Shown piece by piece: positions 18,676 to 30,103 of a DNA stretch of 64,000 nt. The notes below the pieces were generated by a model, which saw only the letters and a list, made by a program, of their open reading frames with translations, was not told where the DNA came from and searched no databases. A program made the translations under genes and the position numbers. Each line of letters opens with the position of its first letter. Position 1 is the stretch's first letter. The stretch comes from Rhodopseudomonas sp. (lineage in GTDB: Bacteria > Pseudomonadota > Alphaproteobacteria > Rhizobiales > Xanthobacteraceae), in contig NZ_JACABA010000002.1 of NCBI RefSeq assembly GCF_013377015.1, forward strand, positions 549,342 through 613,341, written 5' to 3'.

Positions 18676-19752
18676 ATGAGCCGTTTCTGGAGCCGCCTCA
18701 CTCACGATCTGCAGCCCTATGTCCCGGGCGAACAGCCGCGCATCGCCGATCTGGTCAAACTCAACACCAATGAGAGTCCGCTCGGCCCCTCGCCCCGCGT
18801 GCTGGAGGCGATCCGTGCTGAAGCCACCGACGCGCTGCGGCTCTATCCCGACCCGCAAGCCACCGCGCTGCGGACGGCGCTGGCCACCTACCACCACGTC
18901 CGCCCCGAGCAGGTGTTCGTCGGCAACGGCTCCGACGAGGTGCTGGCCCACACCTTCGCCGCGCTGCTGAAACACGACGCGCCTCTGCTGTTTCCAGATA
19001 TCACCTACAGTTTCTACCCGGTCTATTGCCGGCTGTTCGGCATAGCCCGCGAGAGCGTGCCGCTCGATCAGGCCTTGCGGATCCGCGTCGCCGATTATCG
19101 CCGGCCGGCCGGCGCCATCATCATCCCCAATCCGAATGCGCCGACCGGAATCGCGCTGTCGCGGGCCGAAATCGAGACCCTGCTGCAGGACCATCCCGAC
19201 GTGCCGGTGGTGATCGACGAGGCCTATGTGGATTTCGGAGCCGACAGTGCGATTCCGCTGGTCGCCGCGCACCCGAACCTGCTGGTGGTTCAAACCATGT
19301 CGAAGTCGCGCGCCCTCGCCGGGCTGCGGGTCGGCTATGCGATCGGCGACGCCGGACTGATCGAGGCGCTGACGCGGGTGAAGGACAGTTTCAACTCCTA
19401 TCCGCTGGGCCGGCCGGCGCAGGCCGGCGCCATCGCCGCGCTGGCGGACGAGGCCTATTTCCAACACAGCCGCACGCAGGTGATCGAAGGCCGCGAGCGG
19501 CTGAATCGCGGACTGGCCCGGCTCGGCTTCGCCGTGCTGCCGTCCGCCGCCAACTTCGTGTTCGCGCGGCATCCGGCGCAGGACGGCGCGGCGCTGGCCG
19601 CGGCGCTGCGCCAGCGCGCCGTGATCGTCCGACATTTCGCCGCGCCGCGCATCGCCGACTATCTGCGGATCACGATCGGCACCGACGCGCAGATCAAACG
19701 GCTGCTAGCGGCGCTGTCGGAGATTTTGGGCGAAGCGCCTGCTTCTAGCTGA
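18676..19752 (+). CDS. hisC: Histidinol-phosphate aminotransferase
   Basis: PLP-dependent transamination of imidazole-acetol phosphate to histidinol phosphate. At 358 aa it has the HisC N-terminus ([23 protein letters not shown]), the substrate loop [20 protein letters not shown] and the PLP lysine in [18 protein letters not shown]. It lies away from other his genes, as is usual in this group, where broad-specificity copies may also act on aromatic amino acids. The 158 bases upstream are non-coding. Confidence 0.92.
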   Translation: MSRFWSRLTHDLQPYVPGEQPRIADLVKLNTNESPLGPSPRVLEAIRAEATDALRLYPDPQATALRTALATYHHVRPEQVFVGNGSDEVLAHTFAALLKHDAPLLFPDITYSFYPVYCRLFGIARESVPLDQALRIRVADYRRPAGAIIIPNPNAPTGIALSRAEIETLLQDHPDVPVVIDEAYVDFGADSAIPLVAAHPNLLVVQTMSKSRALAGLRVGYAIGDAGLIEALTRVKDSFNSYPLGRPAQAGAIAALADEAYFQHSRTQVIEGRERLNRGLARLGFAVLPSAANFVFARHPAQDGAALAAALRQRAVIVRHFAAPRIADYLRITIGTDAQIKRLLAALSEILGEAPASS

Positions 19753-20317
19753 TGGCCTGATCGTGGGCGCGTGATTCCGCCAGTCTGCGGACGGTTCCGA
19801 GCGCACGGCGGCGAAGCATGCCGCTCACCGGCCTGATCGCGAGCCAATAGGGAAAGAACATGGTGAGCGAGTAGCGGTCGGGACAATAGACCCGCGTCTC
19901 TGTCGTCAGAACGGTGACCGCTCCGATTTGTTCGGTCGAGAATCCGATCGCGAGCTTCGAGGTCTTCGCGGGGTTGCAGGCCAGAAACCCGGCAGCGCCG
20001 TCGACGACGCACAATCCGAAGTCAGCACGCCAAAACCGGCCGATCAGCCCAGCGACGATTTCCCTGTCGCCGTCGCGTGCTAGCGGCGTGAAGCTATCCA
20101 GGGTGAAAGGTGACGGTCGCGGCACGCGCGCGGGAGCCAGCCAATGCAGCAATCTGGCCGGCAGCTGACGCACGGCCATTGCCAGCTCGCTGAAGCCGTC
20201 CTTGGGTGGTCTGAACTCTTGAATGACGTCGAGCAGCTCGCCCGGCCCGCAGCGCACCTTGATGTGATGGCGCTCCGAAAATTGATAGCGCGGGAGAAAT
20301 TTGTCCAGCAGTGACAT
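19745..20317 (-). CDS. Hypothetical protein
   Basis: A 190-aa protein I do not recognise. It has no signal peptide or clear membrane helix; the middle contains mixed beta-like segments ([31 protein letters not shown]) and a hydrophobic/basic C-terminal helix region. The ATG at 20317 ([12 protein letters not shown]) with a GCGGGA site is preferred over the longer ORF from 20371. It converges with hisC and overlaps it by 8 bases. Confidence 0.6.
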   Translation of the reverse strand: MSLLDKFLPRYQFSERHHIKVRCGPGELLDVIQEFRPPKDGFSELAMAVRQLPARLLHWLAPARVPRPSPFTLDSFTPLARDGDREIVAGLIGRFWRADFGLCVVDGAAGFLACNPAKTSKLAIGFSTEQIGAVTVLTTETRVYCPDRYSLTMFFPYWLAIRPVSGMLRRRALGTVRRLAESRAHDQAIS

Positions 20318-20531
20318 CGATCCCGCCTGCCATTTGAGGCCAGCAATCCCGGCAACACGATCCGTCGGCATCAGACAAGTAGCTCACATCCTAGACGCCA
20401 CGCCGGGCATTGCAATCTGACCAATGAAGAATGCCATCTTCCTCTCCGAACGGGCGATTCAGAACCTGCTCGCCGCCGGCTCAAGCGTGCTATGGAATGC
20501 GCGCAATCCTCTCGACGGCGATTCCCGCACC

Positions 20532-21992
20532 ATGGCCAAAGCCACCCTCTCCTTCGTCTGCCAGAATTGCGGCGCGGCGTTCAATCGCTGGCAGGGCAAG
20601 TGCGAATCCTGCGGCGAGTGGAACACGCTGGTCGAGGAGGATGCCGGCGGCACCTCGATTCCGGCCTCGATTCGCTCCAAGCGGCGCGGCCGGCTGTTCA
20701 AGCTGGAGAGCCTGACCGGGGCCAGCGTCGACGCCCCGCGTACCGCCTCCGGGATGTCCGAGCTCGACCGCGTCACCGGCGGCGGCTTTGTCCGCGGCTC
20801 GGTGCTGCTGGTCGGCGGCGATCCCGGCATCGGCAAATCGACGCTGCTGACCCAGGCCACCAGCCTGATGGCCCGGGCCGGGCATCGCGCGGTCTATATC
20901 TCGGGCGAAGAAGCGGTAGCGCAGGTCCGGCTGCGCGCCGAGCGGCTCGGGCTGGCCGACGCGCCGGTCCAGCTCGCCGCTGAGACTTCGGTCGAAGACA
21001 TCATCGCAACCCTTTCGGAAGGCGCGGTGCCACGGCTGATCGTGATCGATTCGATCCAGACGATGTGGACCGACACGGTGGAGTCCGCGCCCGGCACCGT
21101 GACCCAGGTCCGCGCCTCGGCGCAGGCGCTGATCCGCTTTGCCAAGAAATCCGGCGCCACCATCATCCTGGTCGGCCACGTCACCAAGGACGGCCAGATC
21201 GCCGGCCCCCGCGTGGTCGAGCACATGGTCGACGCGGTGCTGAGTTTCGAGGGCGAAGGCTCGCAGCAATTCCGCATCCTCCGCGCAGCGAAGAACCGGT
21301 TCGGGCCGACCGATGAGATCGGCGTGTTCGAGATGACCGGCCTCGGCCTGCGCGAGGTCCTCAATCCGTCGGAGCTGTTCCTGTCGGAGCGCGATCTGGG
21401 CTCGCCAGGCACCGCGGTGTTCGCCGGGCTGGAGGGCACCCGCCCGGTGCTGGTCGAATTGCAGGCATTGGTTGTGCCGACCACGCTCGGCACCCCGCGC
21501 CGAGCCGTGGTCGGCTGGGATTCTTCGCGGCTGTCGATGGTGCTGGCGGTGCTGGAGGCGCATTGCGGGGTCAAGCTCTCCGGCTACGACGTCTATTTCA
21601 ACGTCGCCGGCGGCTTGCGCATCAACGAGCCGGCGGCCGATCTCGCCGCCGCCGCCGCTTTGGTGTCGTCGCTGGCCAATGCGCCGCTGCCCACCGACGC
21701 GGTGTATTTTGGCGAGATCTCACTGTCGGGCGCGGTGCGGCCGGTGGCGCAGACCGCGGCGCGGCTCAAAGAAGCCGCCAAACTCGGTTTCGGCCGCGCG
21801 GTCTTGCCCGAATCGGCCCGTGGCGATGCCAGCGGCGATGCCGGATTGGTGCTCGGCACCGTCGCCGGCCTGTCCAGCTTGGTCGCCGACATCGCCGCGC
21901 GCGGTACCGCGCGGCCGAGCCGCGACACCGGCAAAGACACATCGGCAGAGAAAAATGCCACACCGGCGCGATTCCGTCGCGACCACGGCTGA
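20532..21992 (+). CDS. radA: DNA repair protein RadA
   Basis: RecA-like ATPase that promotes branch migration and processing of recombination intermediates. The 486-aa protein has the N-terminal zinc finger (CQNCGAAFNRWQGKCESCGEW, abbreviated), Walker A GGDPGIGKSTLL, the RadA KNRFG motif (AAKNRFGPTDEIG), and the C-terminal Lon-protease-like domain. The ATG at 20532 gives the family N-terminus MAKATLSFVC. A basic 35-residue tail follows the Lon-like domain. It is followed by cvpA and purF. Confidence 0.96.
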   Translation: MAKATLSFVCQNCGAAFNRWQGKCESCGEWNTLVEEDAGGTSIPASIRSKRRGRLFKLESLTGASVDAPRTASGMSELDRVTGGGFVRGSVLLVGGDPGIGKSTLLTQATSLMARAGHRAVYISGEEAVAQVRLRAERLGLADAPVQLAAETSVEDIIATLSEGAVPRLIVIDSIQTMWTDTVESAPGTVTQVRASAQALIRFAKKSGATIILVGHVTKDGQIAGPRVVEHMVDAVLSFEGEGSQQFRILRAAKNRFGPTDEIGVFEMTGLGLREVLNPSELFLSERDLGSPGTAVFAGLEGTRPVLVELQALVVPTTLGTPRRAVVGWDSSRLSMVLAVLEAHCGVKLSGYDVYFNVAGGLRINEPAADLAAAAALVSSLANAPLPTDAVYFGEISLSGAVRPVAQTAARLKEAAKLGFGRAVLPESARGDASGDAGLVLGTVAGLSSLVADIAARGTARPSRDTGKDTSAEKNATPARFRRDHG

Positions 21993-22205
21993 TCCGGGGT
22001 GACGTTGGCGGACGCCGCCGCTATACAACCCCCGCAGCTGGCATGTGGCCTGCAAGACCAATCCTTAACCGACCCGAGCAATGCTGTGAGGATGGGTCCG
22101 TTAGCGGTTTTCGGGCCTTGCGGGACGTGCCATATCACCGTCACTTGTGCGGGCACCCAACACGCCGATTCGCGCCATTGATGACCGAGCGGACCTGAGC
22201 AGCCG

Positions 22206-22832
22206 ATGCCGATTACGATTCTCGATTTCGTTGTGCTCGCCGTGATGTTGATTTCGGGCCTGCTGGCGATGGTCCGCGGCTTCATGCGCGAGGTGCTGTC
22301 GATTGCCGCCTGGGGCGCCGCCGCGCTGGTCACGCTCTACGCGTTCCAGAAACTGCTGCCGACCGCCAAGACCTATTTCAGCAACGACACCGTCGCCTCC
22401 GTGGTGGTGATCGCCGGCGTGTTCATCGGCACCCTGATCGTGGTCTCGATCGTCACGGTGCGGATTTCCGACATGATCCTGGATTCGCGGATCGGCGCGC
22501 TCGACCGCACCCTCGGGTTCCTGTTCGGGCTGGCGCGCGGTCTGCTGATCGTGGTGGTGGCCTATCAGTTCTTCATCTGGCTGGTGCCCGACAAGCAGCG
22601 CCCGGAATGGGTGACGGCCGCGAAGTCGCGCACCGTGCTGGAAGGAACCGGGCAATGGCTGATGGCGCTCTTGCCGGATGACCCCGAGAATACCATCTTG
22701 AAGAGGTTCAAGAAGACCAAGCCGGACGACGATCAGGCCGACGATGCCGTGACGCCCGGAGCCGCCGACGGCTACAGCAAGAATCAACGCGACAACTTGA
22801 AGAAGCTGATCGAAAAGCCGGCCGCCCGTTAA
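22206..22832 (+). CDS. cvpA: CvpA family inner-membrane protein
   Basis: 208-aa member of the colicin V production protein family. Four hydrophobic segments occupy the first ~125 residues (ITILDFVVLAVMLISGLL, VVVIAGVFIGTLIVVSIV, LGFLFGLARGLLIVVVAY), followed by a hydrophilic, charged C-terminus (FKKTKPDDDQADD). It lies 23 bases upstream of purF, the same linkage as in E. coli. Family members affect envelope stability; molecular function is unresolved. Confidence 0.9.
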   Translation: MPITILDFVVLAVMLISGLLAMVRGFMREVLSIAAWGAAALVTLYAFQKLLPTAKTYFSNDTVASVVVIAGVFIGTLIVVSIVTVRISDMILDSRIGALDRTLGFLFGLARGLLIVVVAYQFFIWLVPDKQRPEWVTAAKSRTVLEGTGQWLMALLPDDPENTILKRFKKTKPDDDQADDAVTPGAADGYSKNQRDNLKKLIEKPAAR

Positions 22833-22855
22833 TCGGCCGCGAAAAGAGAGGCGCG

Positions 22856-24370
<1,515 letters not shown>

Positions 24371-24399
24371 GCAACTTCCCAACGCGCATCACTAAAGTT

Positions 24400-24477
24400 C
24401 GTCATGCCCGGCCTTGTGCCGGGCATCCACGTCTTTAAAAGACGCCGTGGATGGCCGGGACAAGCCCGGCCATGACG
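24400..24477. repeat. Intergenic palindromic repeat element
   Basis: A 78-base imperfect inverted repeat between purF and the SDR gene: cgtcatgcccggccttgt... pairs with ...acaagcccggccatgacg around a tttaaaa centre. Sequences of this type (cgtcatgcccgg ... ccgggcatgacg) are familiar as dispersed intergenic palindromes in Bradyrhizobium and Rhodopseudomonas genomes. It can fold into a long RNA hairpin on either strand and may act as a terminator or mRNA stabiliser for purF. Confidence 0.8.
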
Positions 24478-24491
24478 GATAGAAGCTCGCC

Positions 24492-25241
24492 ATGCCCCTC
24501 CCCCTCGCCTCCCGCATCGCTCTCGTCACCGGCGCCTCGCGCGGCATCGGCTATGCCACCGCGCTGGCGCTGGCCAAGGCCGGCGCCCATGTGATCGCCG
24601 TCGCCCGCACCCAAGGCGGGCTGGAGGAACTCGACGACGAGATCCGCAAGCTCGGCCGCGACAGCGCCACGCTGGTGCCGCTCGACCTCACCGATTTCGA
24701 CGCCATCGCCCGGCTCGGCGCGGCGCTGTACGAGCGTCATGGCAAGCTCGACATTCTGGTTGGCAACGCCGGGATCGCGGGGCCGTCGTCGCCCCTCGGC
24801 CACATCGAGCTGAAGCCGTGGACCGACGTGATCGCCATCAACCTCACCGCGAATTTTCAATTGATCCGCTGCATGGAACCGCTGCTGCGGGCCTCCGATG
24901 CCGGCCGCGCGGTGTTCATCACCTCCGGATCGGCCGGCAAGGCGCCGGCCTATCGCGGTCCCTATGCGGCCTCGAAGGCGGCACTGGATTGCCTGGTGCG
25001 GGTGTGGGCCAAGGAAACCGCGACCACCACACCGATCCGCGTCAACCTGTTCAATCCGGGCCCGACCCGTACCAAGATGCGCGCCAAGGTCATGCCCGGC
25101 GAGGACCCGCAGACCCTGACCACGCCGGATCAGGTCGCCGAGCTGATCGTGCCGATGTGCCTGCCATCCTGGTCCGCGGCCGGACAAATTTATGACTATC
25201 CGTCCCGCGCGCTCAAGAACATCGAGCCCCCGGCTGATTGA
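24492..25241 (+). CDS. Short-chain dehydrogenase/reductase
   Basis: NAD(P)-dependent oxidoreductase of unknown substrate. The 249-aa Rossmann protein has the TGASRGIGYATA cofactor motif at residues 14-25, NAGIAGP, catalytic Ser in FITSGSAGK and YxxxK in PYAASKAALDC. Length and motifs are of the classical SDR type. The sequence near the active site lacks features that would define a FabG or a sugar dehydrogenase. It follows purF after a palindromic repeat, so it probably has separate expression. Confidence 0.88.
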   Translation: MPLPLASRIALVTGASRGIGYATALALAKAGAHVIAVARTQGGLEELDDEIRKLGRDSATLVPLDLTDFDAIARLGAALYERHGKLDILVGNAGIAGPSSPLGHIELKPWTDVIAINLTANFQLIRCMEPLLRASDAGRAVFITSGSAGKAPAYRGPYAASKAALDCLVRVWAKETATTTPIRVNLFNPGPTRTKMRAKVMPGEDPQTLTTPDQVAELIVPMCLPSWSAAGQIYDYPSRALKNIEPPAD

Positions 25242-25323
25242 CTCCCGGTCGGCGGCACGGTTGACTGACGTCCAAGCGGGGCCAACACCCGCTCACAATC
25301 GACACCGATAGAGGAAGCCAAGA

Positions 25324-26550
25324 ATGAGAGCAGTATTCTCGCGTCACCACGCCATAGCGCTCGCGCTGGCGGGCGCCGCGTTCGCAACACCTGCGCTGGC
25401 CCAGGACAAGGCCGTCAAGATCGGCGTGCTCAACGACATGTCGAGCCTGTATGCCGACATCGGCGGGCCGAATTCGGTGGTCGCCGTCAAGATGGCGATC
25501 GAGGATTCCGGCCTGCTGGCGAAGGGCTGGAAGATCGACGTGGTCAGCGGCGACCACCAGAACAAGCCCGACGTCGGCACCAACCTCGCGCGGCAGTGGA
25601 TCGACGTGGACAAGGTCGACGCCATCGCCGATACGCCGAATTCCGGCGTGGCCCTCGCGGTCAGCACGTTGGTGCGTGAGAAGAACGCCGTGCTGCTGAA
25701 TTCGGGCGCCGCCTCCGCCGATCTCACCGGCAAGGCCTGCACCCCGAACACGATCTCCTACACCTACGACACCTACATGCTCGCCCACGGCACCGGCAAG
25801 GCGATGACCAAATCCGGTGGCGATACCTGGTTCTTCCTCACCGCGGACTACGCCTTCGGCCACGCGCTGGAACGCGACACCACCGCGGTGGTCACCGCCA
25901 ACGGCGGCAAATCGCTCGGTGGCGTCAAGCACCCGATCAACACCGCCGACTTCTCCTCTTTCCTGCTGCAGGCGCAGGCCTCGAAAGCCAAGGTGATCGG
26001 TCTCGCCAATGCCGGCGGCGACACCACCAACGCGATCAAGCAGGCGGCAGAGTTCGGCATCGTCGCCGGCGGCCAGAAGATCGCGGCGCTGCTCTTGTTC
26101 ATCAACGACGTGCATTCGCTCGGCCTGAAGACCGCGCAGGGCCTGTCGTTCACCGAATCCTTCTACTGGGACATGAACGACGCCACCCGCGCCTGGTCGA
26201 AGCGGTTCGCCGCGCTGGCCAACAAGGGCTCGATGCCGTCGATGACCCAGGCCGGCAACTACGCCGCGGTGCTGCATTATCTGAAGGCGATGGAAGCCCT
26301 CGGCGGCAATCCCCATGACGGCGCCAAGGTGGTCGCCAAGATGAAGGAACTGCCGACCGACGATCCGCTGTTCGGCAAGGGTCCGCTGCGCGCCGACGGT
26401 CGCCGGCTGATCCCGGCCTACCTGTTCGAGGTGAAGAAGCCAGAGGAATCCAAGGGGCCGTGGGACTACTACAAGCTGATCTCGACCATCGCGCCCGACG
26501 ACGCCGCCAGGCCGCTGTCGGAAAGCGAGTGCCCGCTGGTCAAGAAGTAA
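25324..26550 (+). CDS. Periplasmic substrate-binding protein, branched-chain amino acid/amide (HAAT) type
   Basis: Binding component of an ABC importer. The 408-aa protein starts with a signal peptide (AIALALAGAAFATPALAQ, cleavage after ALA) and has the type I periplasmic fold with KIGVLNDMSSLYADIGGPNSV at the N-terminus, as in Leu/Ile/Val, urea and amide receptors. No permease or ATPase gene is adjacent, so it must work with components encoded elsewhere or serve another role. An intrinsic terminator follows. Confidence 0.88.
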   Translation: MRAVFSRHHAIALALAGAAFATPALAQDKAVKIGVLNDMSSLYADIGGPNSVVAVKMAIEDSGLLAKGWKIDVVSGDHQNKPDVGTNLARQWIDVDKVDAIADTPNSGVALAVSTLVREKNAVLLNSGAASADLTGKACTPNTISYTYDTYMLAHGTGKAMTKSGGDTWFFLTADYAFGHALERDTTAVVTANGGKSLGGVKHPINTADFSSFLLQAQASKAKVIGLANAGGDTTNAIKQAAEFGIVAGGQKIAALLLFINDVHSLGLKTAQGLSFTESFYWDMNDATRAWSKRFAALANKGSMPSMTQAGNYAAVLHYLKAMEALGGNPHDGAKVVAKMKELPTDDPLFGKGPLRADGRRLIPAYLFEVKKPEESKGPWDYYKLISTIAPDDAARPLSESECPLVKK

Positions 26551-26568
26551 GCGGCGTCCGCTCCACCA

Positions 26569-27858
26569 TTATCGATCAGGCGCCGCTTGCGGCGCCTGAT
26601 TTCGTTTCATCGCCGCTACCGCGCTGGCGGCAATCAGCGTCGACAGCAGCAGGAGCGCGCCGGCCAGCAGGAACGGCGCGCCGGGCAGATGCAGCGGTGT
26701 GTTCGGCCCGATGAAATACGCGAAGATCATCGTGAACAGGAACGGCCCGATCAGTTCGGCGACGCTGTTGACGCTGGTGGTGGCGCCCTGCAGCTGGCCC
26801 TGTTGATCCGGCGAAACCAGCCGCGTCATCAGCCCGGAGGTCGCCGGCCCGGCGATGCCCCAGATCGTCATCACCGGAATCCCGATCCAGAACAGCGCCC
26901 CGGTCGGCGCCAGCGCATAGATCGCAAAGCCGAGCGCGCCGCAGCCATAGCCGACCACCAGCGCGCGGCGTTCCCCCAGCAGCTTCACCGCGGGCGCCAC
27001 CATGAAGCCCTGCACCACCGTGGTGCAGAGTCCGACAAAGGCCAGCGCCAGGCCGACCGTGACCTGATCCCAGCCGTAGCGATAGGTGCTGTACAGCACG
27101 AAGGTCGCCGGCAGTGCGACATGCGCCACCTCGGCGCAGAAGCCGACCACCGCCAGCGCCGCCAATGTCGCATTCGAGCGCAGCAATTTCAGCGCGCCGA
27201 GCGGATTGGCGGATTTCCAGCGGAACGGCGAGCGGCGTTCCTTCGGCAGCGATTCCGGCAGGATCAGGAAGCCGTACAGCGCGTTGGCGAGGCTTAGTCC
27301 GGCGGCGACCCAGAACGGCAGCCGCGGATCGACGCCGCCGAGCAGGCCCCCAATCGCCGGGCCGAAAATGAAACCGAGCCCGAACGCGGCGCCGACCTTG
27401 CCGAACACCGCGGCGCGCTTCTCCGCAGGCGTGACGTCGGCGATATAGGCGAAGGCGGTGGAGATCGACGCCGAGGTGATGCCCGAGATCACCCGCCCGA
27501 CGAACAGCCACAGCAGCGACGGCGCCAGCGCCATCAGGATGTAGTCGAGGCCGAGGCCGAGATTCGACAGCAGGATCACCGGGCGGCGTCCGAACCGGTC
27601 GCTCAATCCGCCCAGCACCGGCGAGGCGAAGAACTGCATCAGCGCCCAGGCGGTGCCGAACACGCCATAGATTTTTGCCGCGTCGGCGGTGTTGTTGTCG
27701 GCGAAGCTTTCGATCAGCTTCGGCAGGATCGGCAGGATCATGCCGACGCTCAGCATGTCGAGCAGAATGGTGACGAAGACAAAGCCAACCGCGGCGCGAC
27801 GCGGCCCTTCGACCGGCGGCGTCGCCATCTCCGCCGCAACTGGCTGTTCCAGACTCAT
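26569..27858 (-). CDS. MFS transporter, tetracycline-resistance-protein-like (TetA/TCR) family
   Basis: Probable proton-coupled drug or metabolite exporter. The 429-aa protein has about 12 hydrophobic segments and the MFS loop motif GGLSDRFGRRPVIL between helices 2 and 3; the motif-C-like GFIFGPAIGGLLGG in helix 5 is typical of antiporters. The ATG at 27858 (MSLEQPVAAEM) is chosen; the longer ORF adds 38 unlike residues. The start of the downstream terminator overlaps its last codons. Substrate unknown; similarity to TetA does not imply tetracycline resistance. Confidence 0.87.
   Translation of the reverse strand: MSLEQPVAAEMATPPVEGPRRAAVGFVFVTILLDMLSVGMILPILPKLIESFADNNTADAAKIYGVFGTAWALMQFFASPVLGGLSDRFGRRPVILLSNLGLGLDYILMALAPSLLWLFVGRVISGITSASISTAFAYIADVTPAEKRAAVFGKVGAAFGLGFIFGPAIGGLLGGVDPRLPFWVAAGLSLANALYGFLILPESLPKERRSPFRWKSANPLGALKLLRSNATLAALAVVGFCAEVAHVALPATFVLYSTYRYGWDQVTVGLALAFVGLCTTVVQGFMVAPAVKLLGERRALVVGYGCGALGFAIYALAPTGALFWIGIPVMTIWGIAGPATSGLMTRLVSPDQQGQLQGATTSVNSVAELIGPFLFTMIFAYFIGPNTPLHLPGAPFLLAGALLLLSTLIAASAVAAMKRNQAPQAAPDR
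26575..26600. terminator. Bidirectional hairpin between convergent genes
   Basis: A near-perfect dyad (atcaggcgccgc / gcggcgcctgat, loop TT or CTTG) followed on the plus strand by TTCGTTTC. It lies 25 bases after the binding-protein stop and falls inside the last codons of the convergent MFS gene. It probably terminates the plus-strand gene; effect on the minus strand is less clear. Confidence 0.7.
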
Positions 27859-28053
27859 GAAATCGCTGAAATTGGCTGCGCCCTGACGACAACCGCCGAC
27901 GCTCTCAGCGTAAATTAGTGGGTCCCGCCGGACCCGGCAATTCAAAATGACACATCCATTCGTCGGCAACATGGTAGCGATGGTGCCCTAAAGCCGCCCC
28001 TTGTCGTTCCGGGGCGCGAGGCCGCACGCCGCGCGAAGCCGGAGCGGCGCGCC

Positions 28054-29442
28054 TTACCGCGTCGGCCGCTTGCGCTTGTGGGCGAAGGGGTTGGCCTTTT
28101 CGCGCAGCATGATCCGCACCGGCGTGCCGGGCAGATCGAAATAGGTTCGCATGCTGTTGACCAGATAGCGCAGATAGGATTGCGGCACCGCGTCGGCGCG
28201 CGAGCAGAACACGATGAAGCTCGGCGGCCGCGCCTTGGCCTGGGTGACGTAGTTCAGCTTCAGCCGGCGGCCCGACACCGCGGGCGGCGGATTGGCTTCG
28301 ATCGCCTGCTCGAACCAGCGGTTCAGCGTGGCGGTCGGCACCCGCTTGTTCCACACCGCGTAGGATTCCTCGATCGCCTTCATCAGCCGATCGATGCCCT
28401 CGCCCATCAGCCCTGACACCGCGACGATCGGCACGCCCTTGACCTGCGGCAGCAGGTGATCGACGTCGGTGCGCAATTGCGCCACCAGATTGGCCTGCCG
28501 GCCCATCAGGTCCCATTTGTTGACCGCGATCACCAGCGCGCGGCCCTCGCGCTCGATCAGATCGGCGATCCGCAGATCCTGTTCTTCGAACTTGTTCTGC
28601 GAATCCATCATCAGCACCACGACCTCGGCGAAGCGGATCGCCCGCAGCGCGTCGGCGACCGAGAGCTTTTCCAGCTTCTCCTCGATCCGCGAACGCCGCC
28701 GCAGCCCGGCGGTGTCGAAGATACGGAATTCGCGGCCCTGATAGTTGACCTCGACGGAGATCGAATCCCGGGTGGTGCCGGCCTCGGGGCTTGTCAGCAG
28801 CCGCTCCTCGCCGAGCAGATGGTTGATCAGCGTCGATTTGCCGGCATTGGGCCGGCCGACGATCGCCACGCGGATCGGCCGCTTGGCCAGATCCTCGTCG
28901 GATTCGATGATGTCGTCGTCGTCGAATTCCTCCGGCTCCTCTTCCGGCTCCGGCATCAGCGCACGCAGCGCGTCGTAGAGATCGCTGAGGCCCTCGCCGT
29001 GCTCGGCTGATATCTGGATCGGATCACCGAGTCCCAGCGCATAGGACTCCATCGCACCGATCTCGCCGTGCCGGCCCTCGCTTTTGTTCGCAACGAGGAT
29101 CACCGGCTTGTCGGCGCGGCGGGCGAAATCGGCGAAGGCGCGATCGTTCGGTGTGAGGCCGGCGCGGGCGTCGATCACGAAGAACAGCGCGTCGGCGAGA
29201 GCGATCGCGACCTCGGTCTGCTCTTGCATCCGCGCGGTCAGCGAGCCCTTGGCGCCTTCGTCGAGCCCCGCGGTATCGATCAGGGTGAATTCGAGATCGC
29301 CGAGCTTGCCCTCGCCCTCGCGGCGGTCGCGGGTGACGCCGGGCGTGTCGTCGACCAACGCCAGTTTCTGCCCGACAAGGCGGTTGAACAACGTCGATTT
29401 GCCGACGTTAGGTCGGCCGATAATGGCAATGGTGAAGGACAT
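28054..29442 (-). CDS. der: Ribosome biogenesis GTPase Der (EngA)
   Basis: Essential GTPase for 50S subunit maturation. The 462-aa protein has the diagnostic two tandem G domains: [12 protein letters not shown] at the N-terminus and [12 protein letters not shown] near residue 195, each with DTAG-type G3 motifs and NKxD motifs (VANKSEG in the first, AVNKWD in the second), then the C-terminal KH-like domain. An acidic linker ([18 protein letters not shown]) separates the G domains. The ATG at 29442 ([12 protein letters not shown]) gives the family start. It follows the lipoprotein gene on the same strand. Confidence 0.97.
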   Translation of the reverse strand: MSFTIAIIGRPNVGKSTLFNRLVGQKLALVDDTPGVTRDRREGEGKLGDLEFTLIDTAGLDEGAKGSLTARMQEQTEVAIALADALFFVIDARAGLTPNDRAFADFARRADKPVILVANKSEGRHGEIGAMESYALGLGDPIQISAEHGEGLSDLYDALRALMPEPEEEPEEFDDDDIIESDEDLAKRPIRVAIVGRPNAGKSTLINHLLGEERLLTSPEAGTTRDSISVEVNYQGREFRIFDTAGLRRRSRIEEKLEKLSVADALRAIRFAEVVVLMMDSQNKFEEQDLRIADLIEREGRALVIAVNKWDLMGRQANLVAQLRTDVDHLLPQVKGVPIVAVSGLMGEGIDRLMKAIEESYAVWNKRVPTATLNRWFEQAIEANPPPAVSGRRLKLNYVTQAKARPPSFIVFCSRADAVPQSYLRYLVNSMRTYFDLPGTPVRIMLREKANPFAHKRKRPTR

Positions 29443-29502
29443 CGGTGATCCGTGCGCCCATAACCGGCGCCCTGTCAATGTTGGCGCGCGGCCGAAGCCC
29501 GA

Positions 29503-30057
29503 TCAGCGCGAGAAGGTGCCGCTTGGCAAGGGTGCGGGGAACGCCCCCGACGCCGGCTGCTGGGTAGCGGAGGGGGCCGGCTGCGCCGTGGATTGTTCAG
29601 GCGGCGGGGCCGTGGTCCTGCGCCGCGACTGTTTGGGCGGCTTTGGGGCTGGCGGCGCCGCCGCGGTGCTGCCCTCTTCCTCTGGCGCCGGTTCAGCGTC
29701 CGGCGCGGGCGCTGCCGCGACCGGTCGGGTGCTCGGCTTTGAACGCGACGCCCGCTTCGACTTCGGCTGTTGCGACGGCGGCGCGGCCTCCGCCGCCGTG
29801 GCAGCGGCGGCCTCGGCGTTCTGCCGATCGATCAGCTCCTGCTGCGAGCCCTTGTACAGACTCTTCGGCACGCCCTGCTCGACTCCGGGCACGCCTTCCG
29901 GGAACACCGGCTTGCGGTCGCCCGGCAGCTTCTTCTTGGTGTCGAGGAAATCGAACAGGTCGGTCGGGTCGAAGCCGCTCATGCTGCCGCATCCGGCCAA
30001 CGCGCCCGACAGCGCCAGCAGCACGACGACAGAGATCAAACGATGGCAGCGGCGCAT
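29503..30057 (-). CDS. Hypothetical lipoprotein with Pro/Ala-rich tail
   Basis: Unrecognised 184-aa envelope lipoprotein. A signal peptide ends in the lipobox LAGC, giving Cys as the lipidated residue at about position 22 (from the ATG at 30057, which has a GAGAG site). A short conserved-looking segment follows (GFDPTDLFDFLDTKKKLPGDRKPVFPEGVPG), then a long low-complexity tail rich in Ala, Pro, Gln and Lys. It sits between the TPR membrane protein and der, in a position where BamB or other outer-membrane assembly genes occur in other proteobacteria. That parallel is only suggestive. Confidence 0.78.
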   Translation of the reverse strand: MRRCHRLISVVVLLALSGALAGCGSMSGFDPTDLFDFLDTKKKLPGDRKPVFPEGVPGVEQGVPKSLYKGSQQELIDRQNAEAAAATAAEAAPPSQQPKSKRASRSKPSTRPVAAAPAPDAEPAPEEEGSTAAAPPAPKPPKQSRRRTTAPPPEQSTAQPAPSATQQPASGAFPAPLPSGTFSR

Positions 30058-30103
30058 GGACGGTCTCTCACTCAACTCTTGTCGGTCGGCCAGTTGATTG
30101 CTG

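Noticed and set aside
26569-27858. Tetracycline resistance determinant
   Set aside because: The protein is of the TetA-like MFS family, but family membership alone does not support a resistance call.
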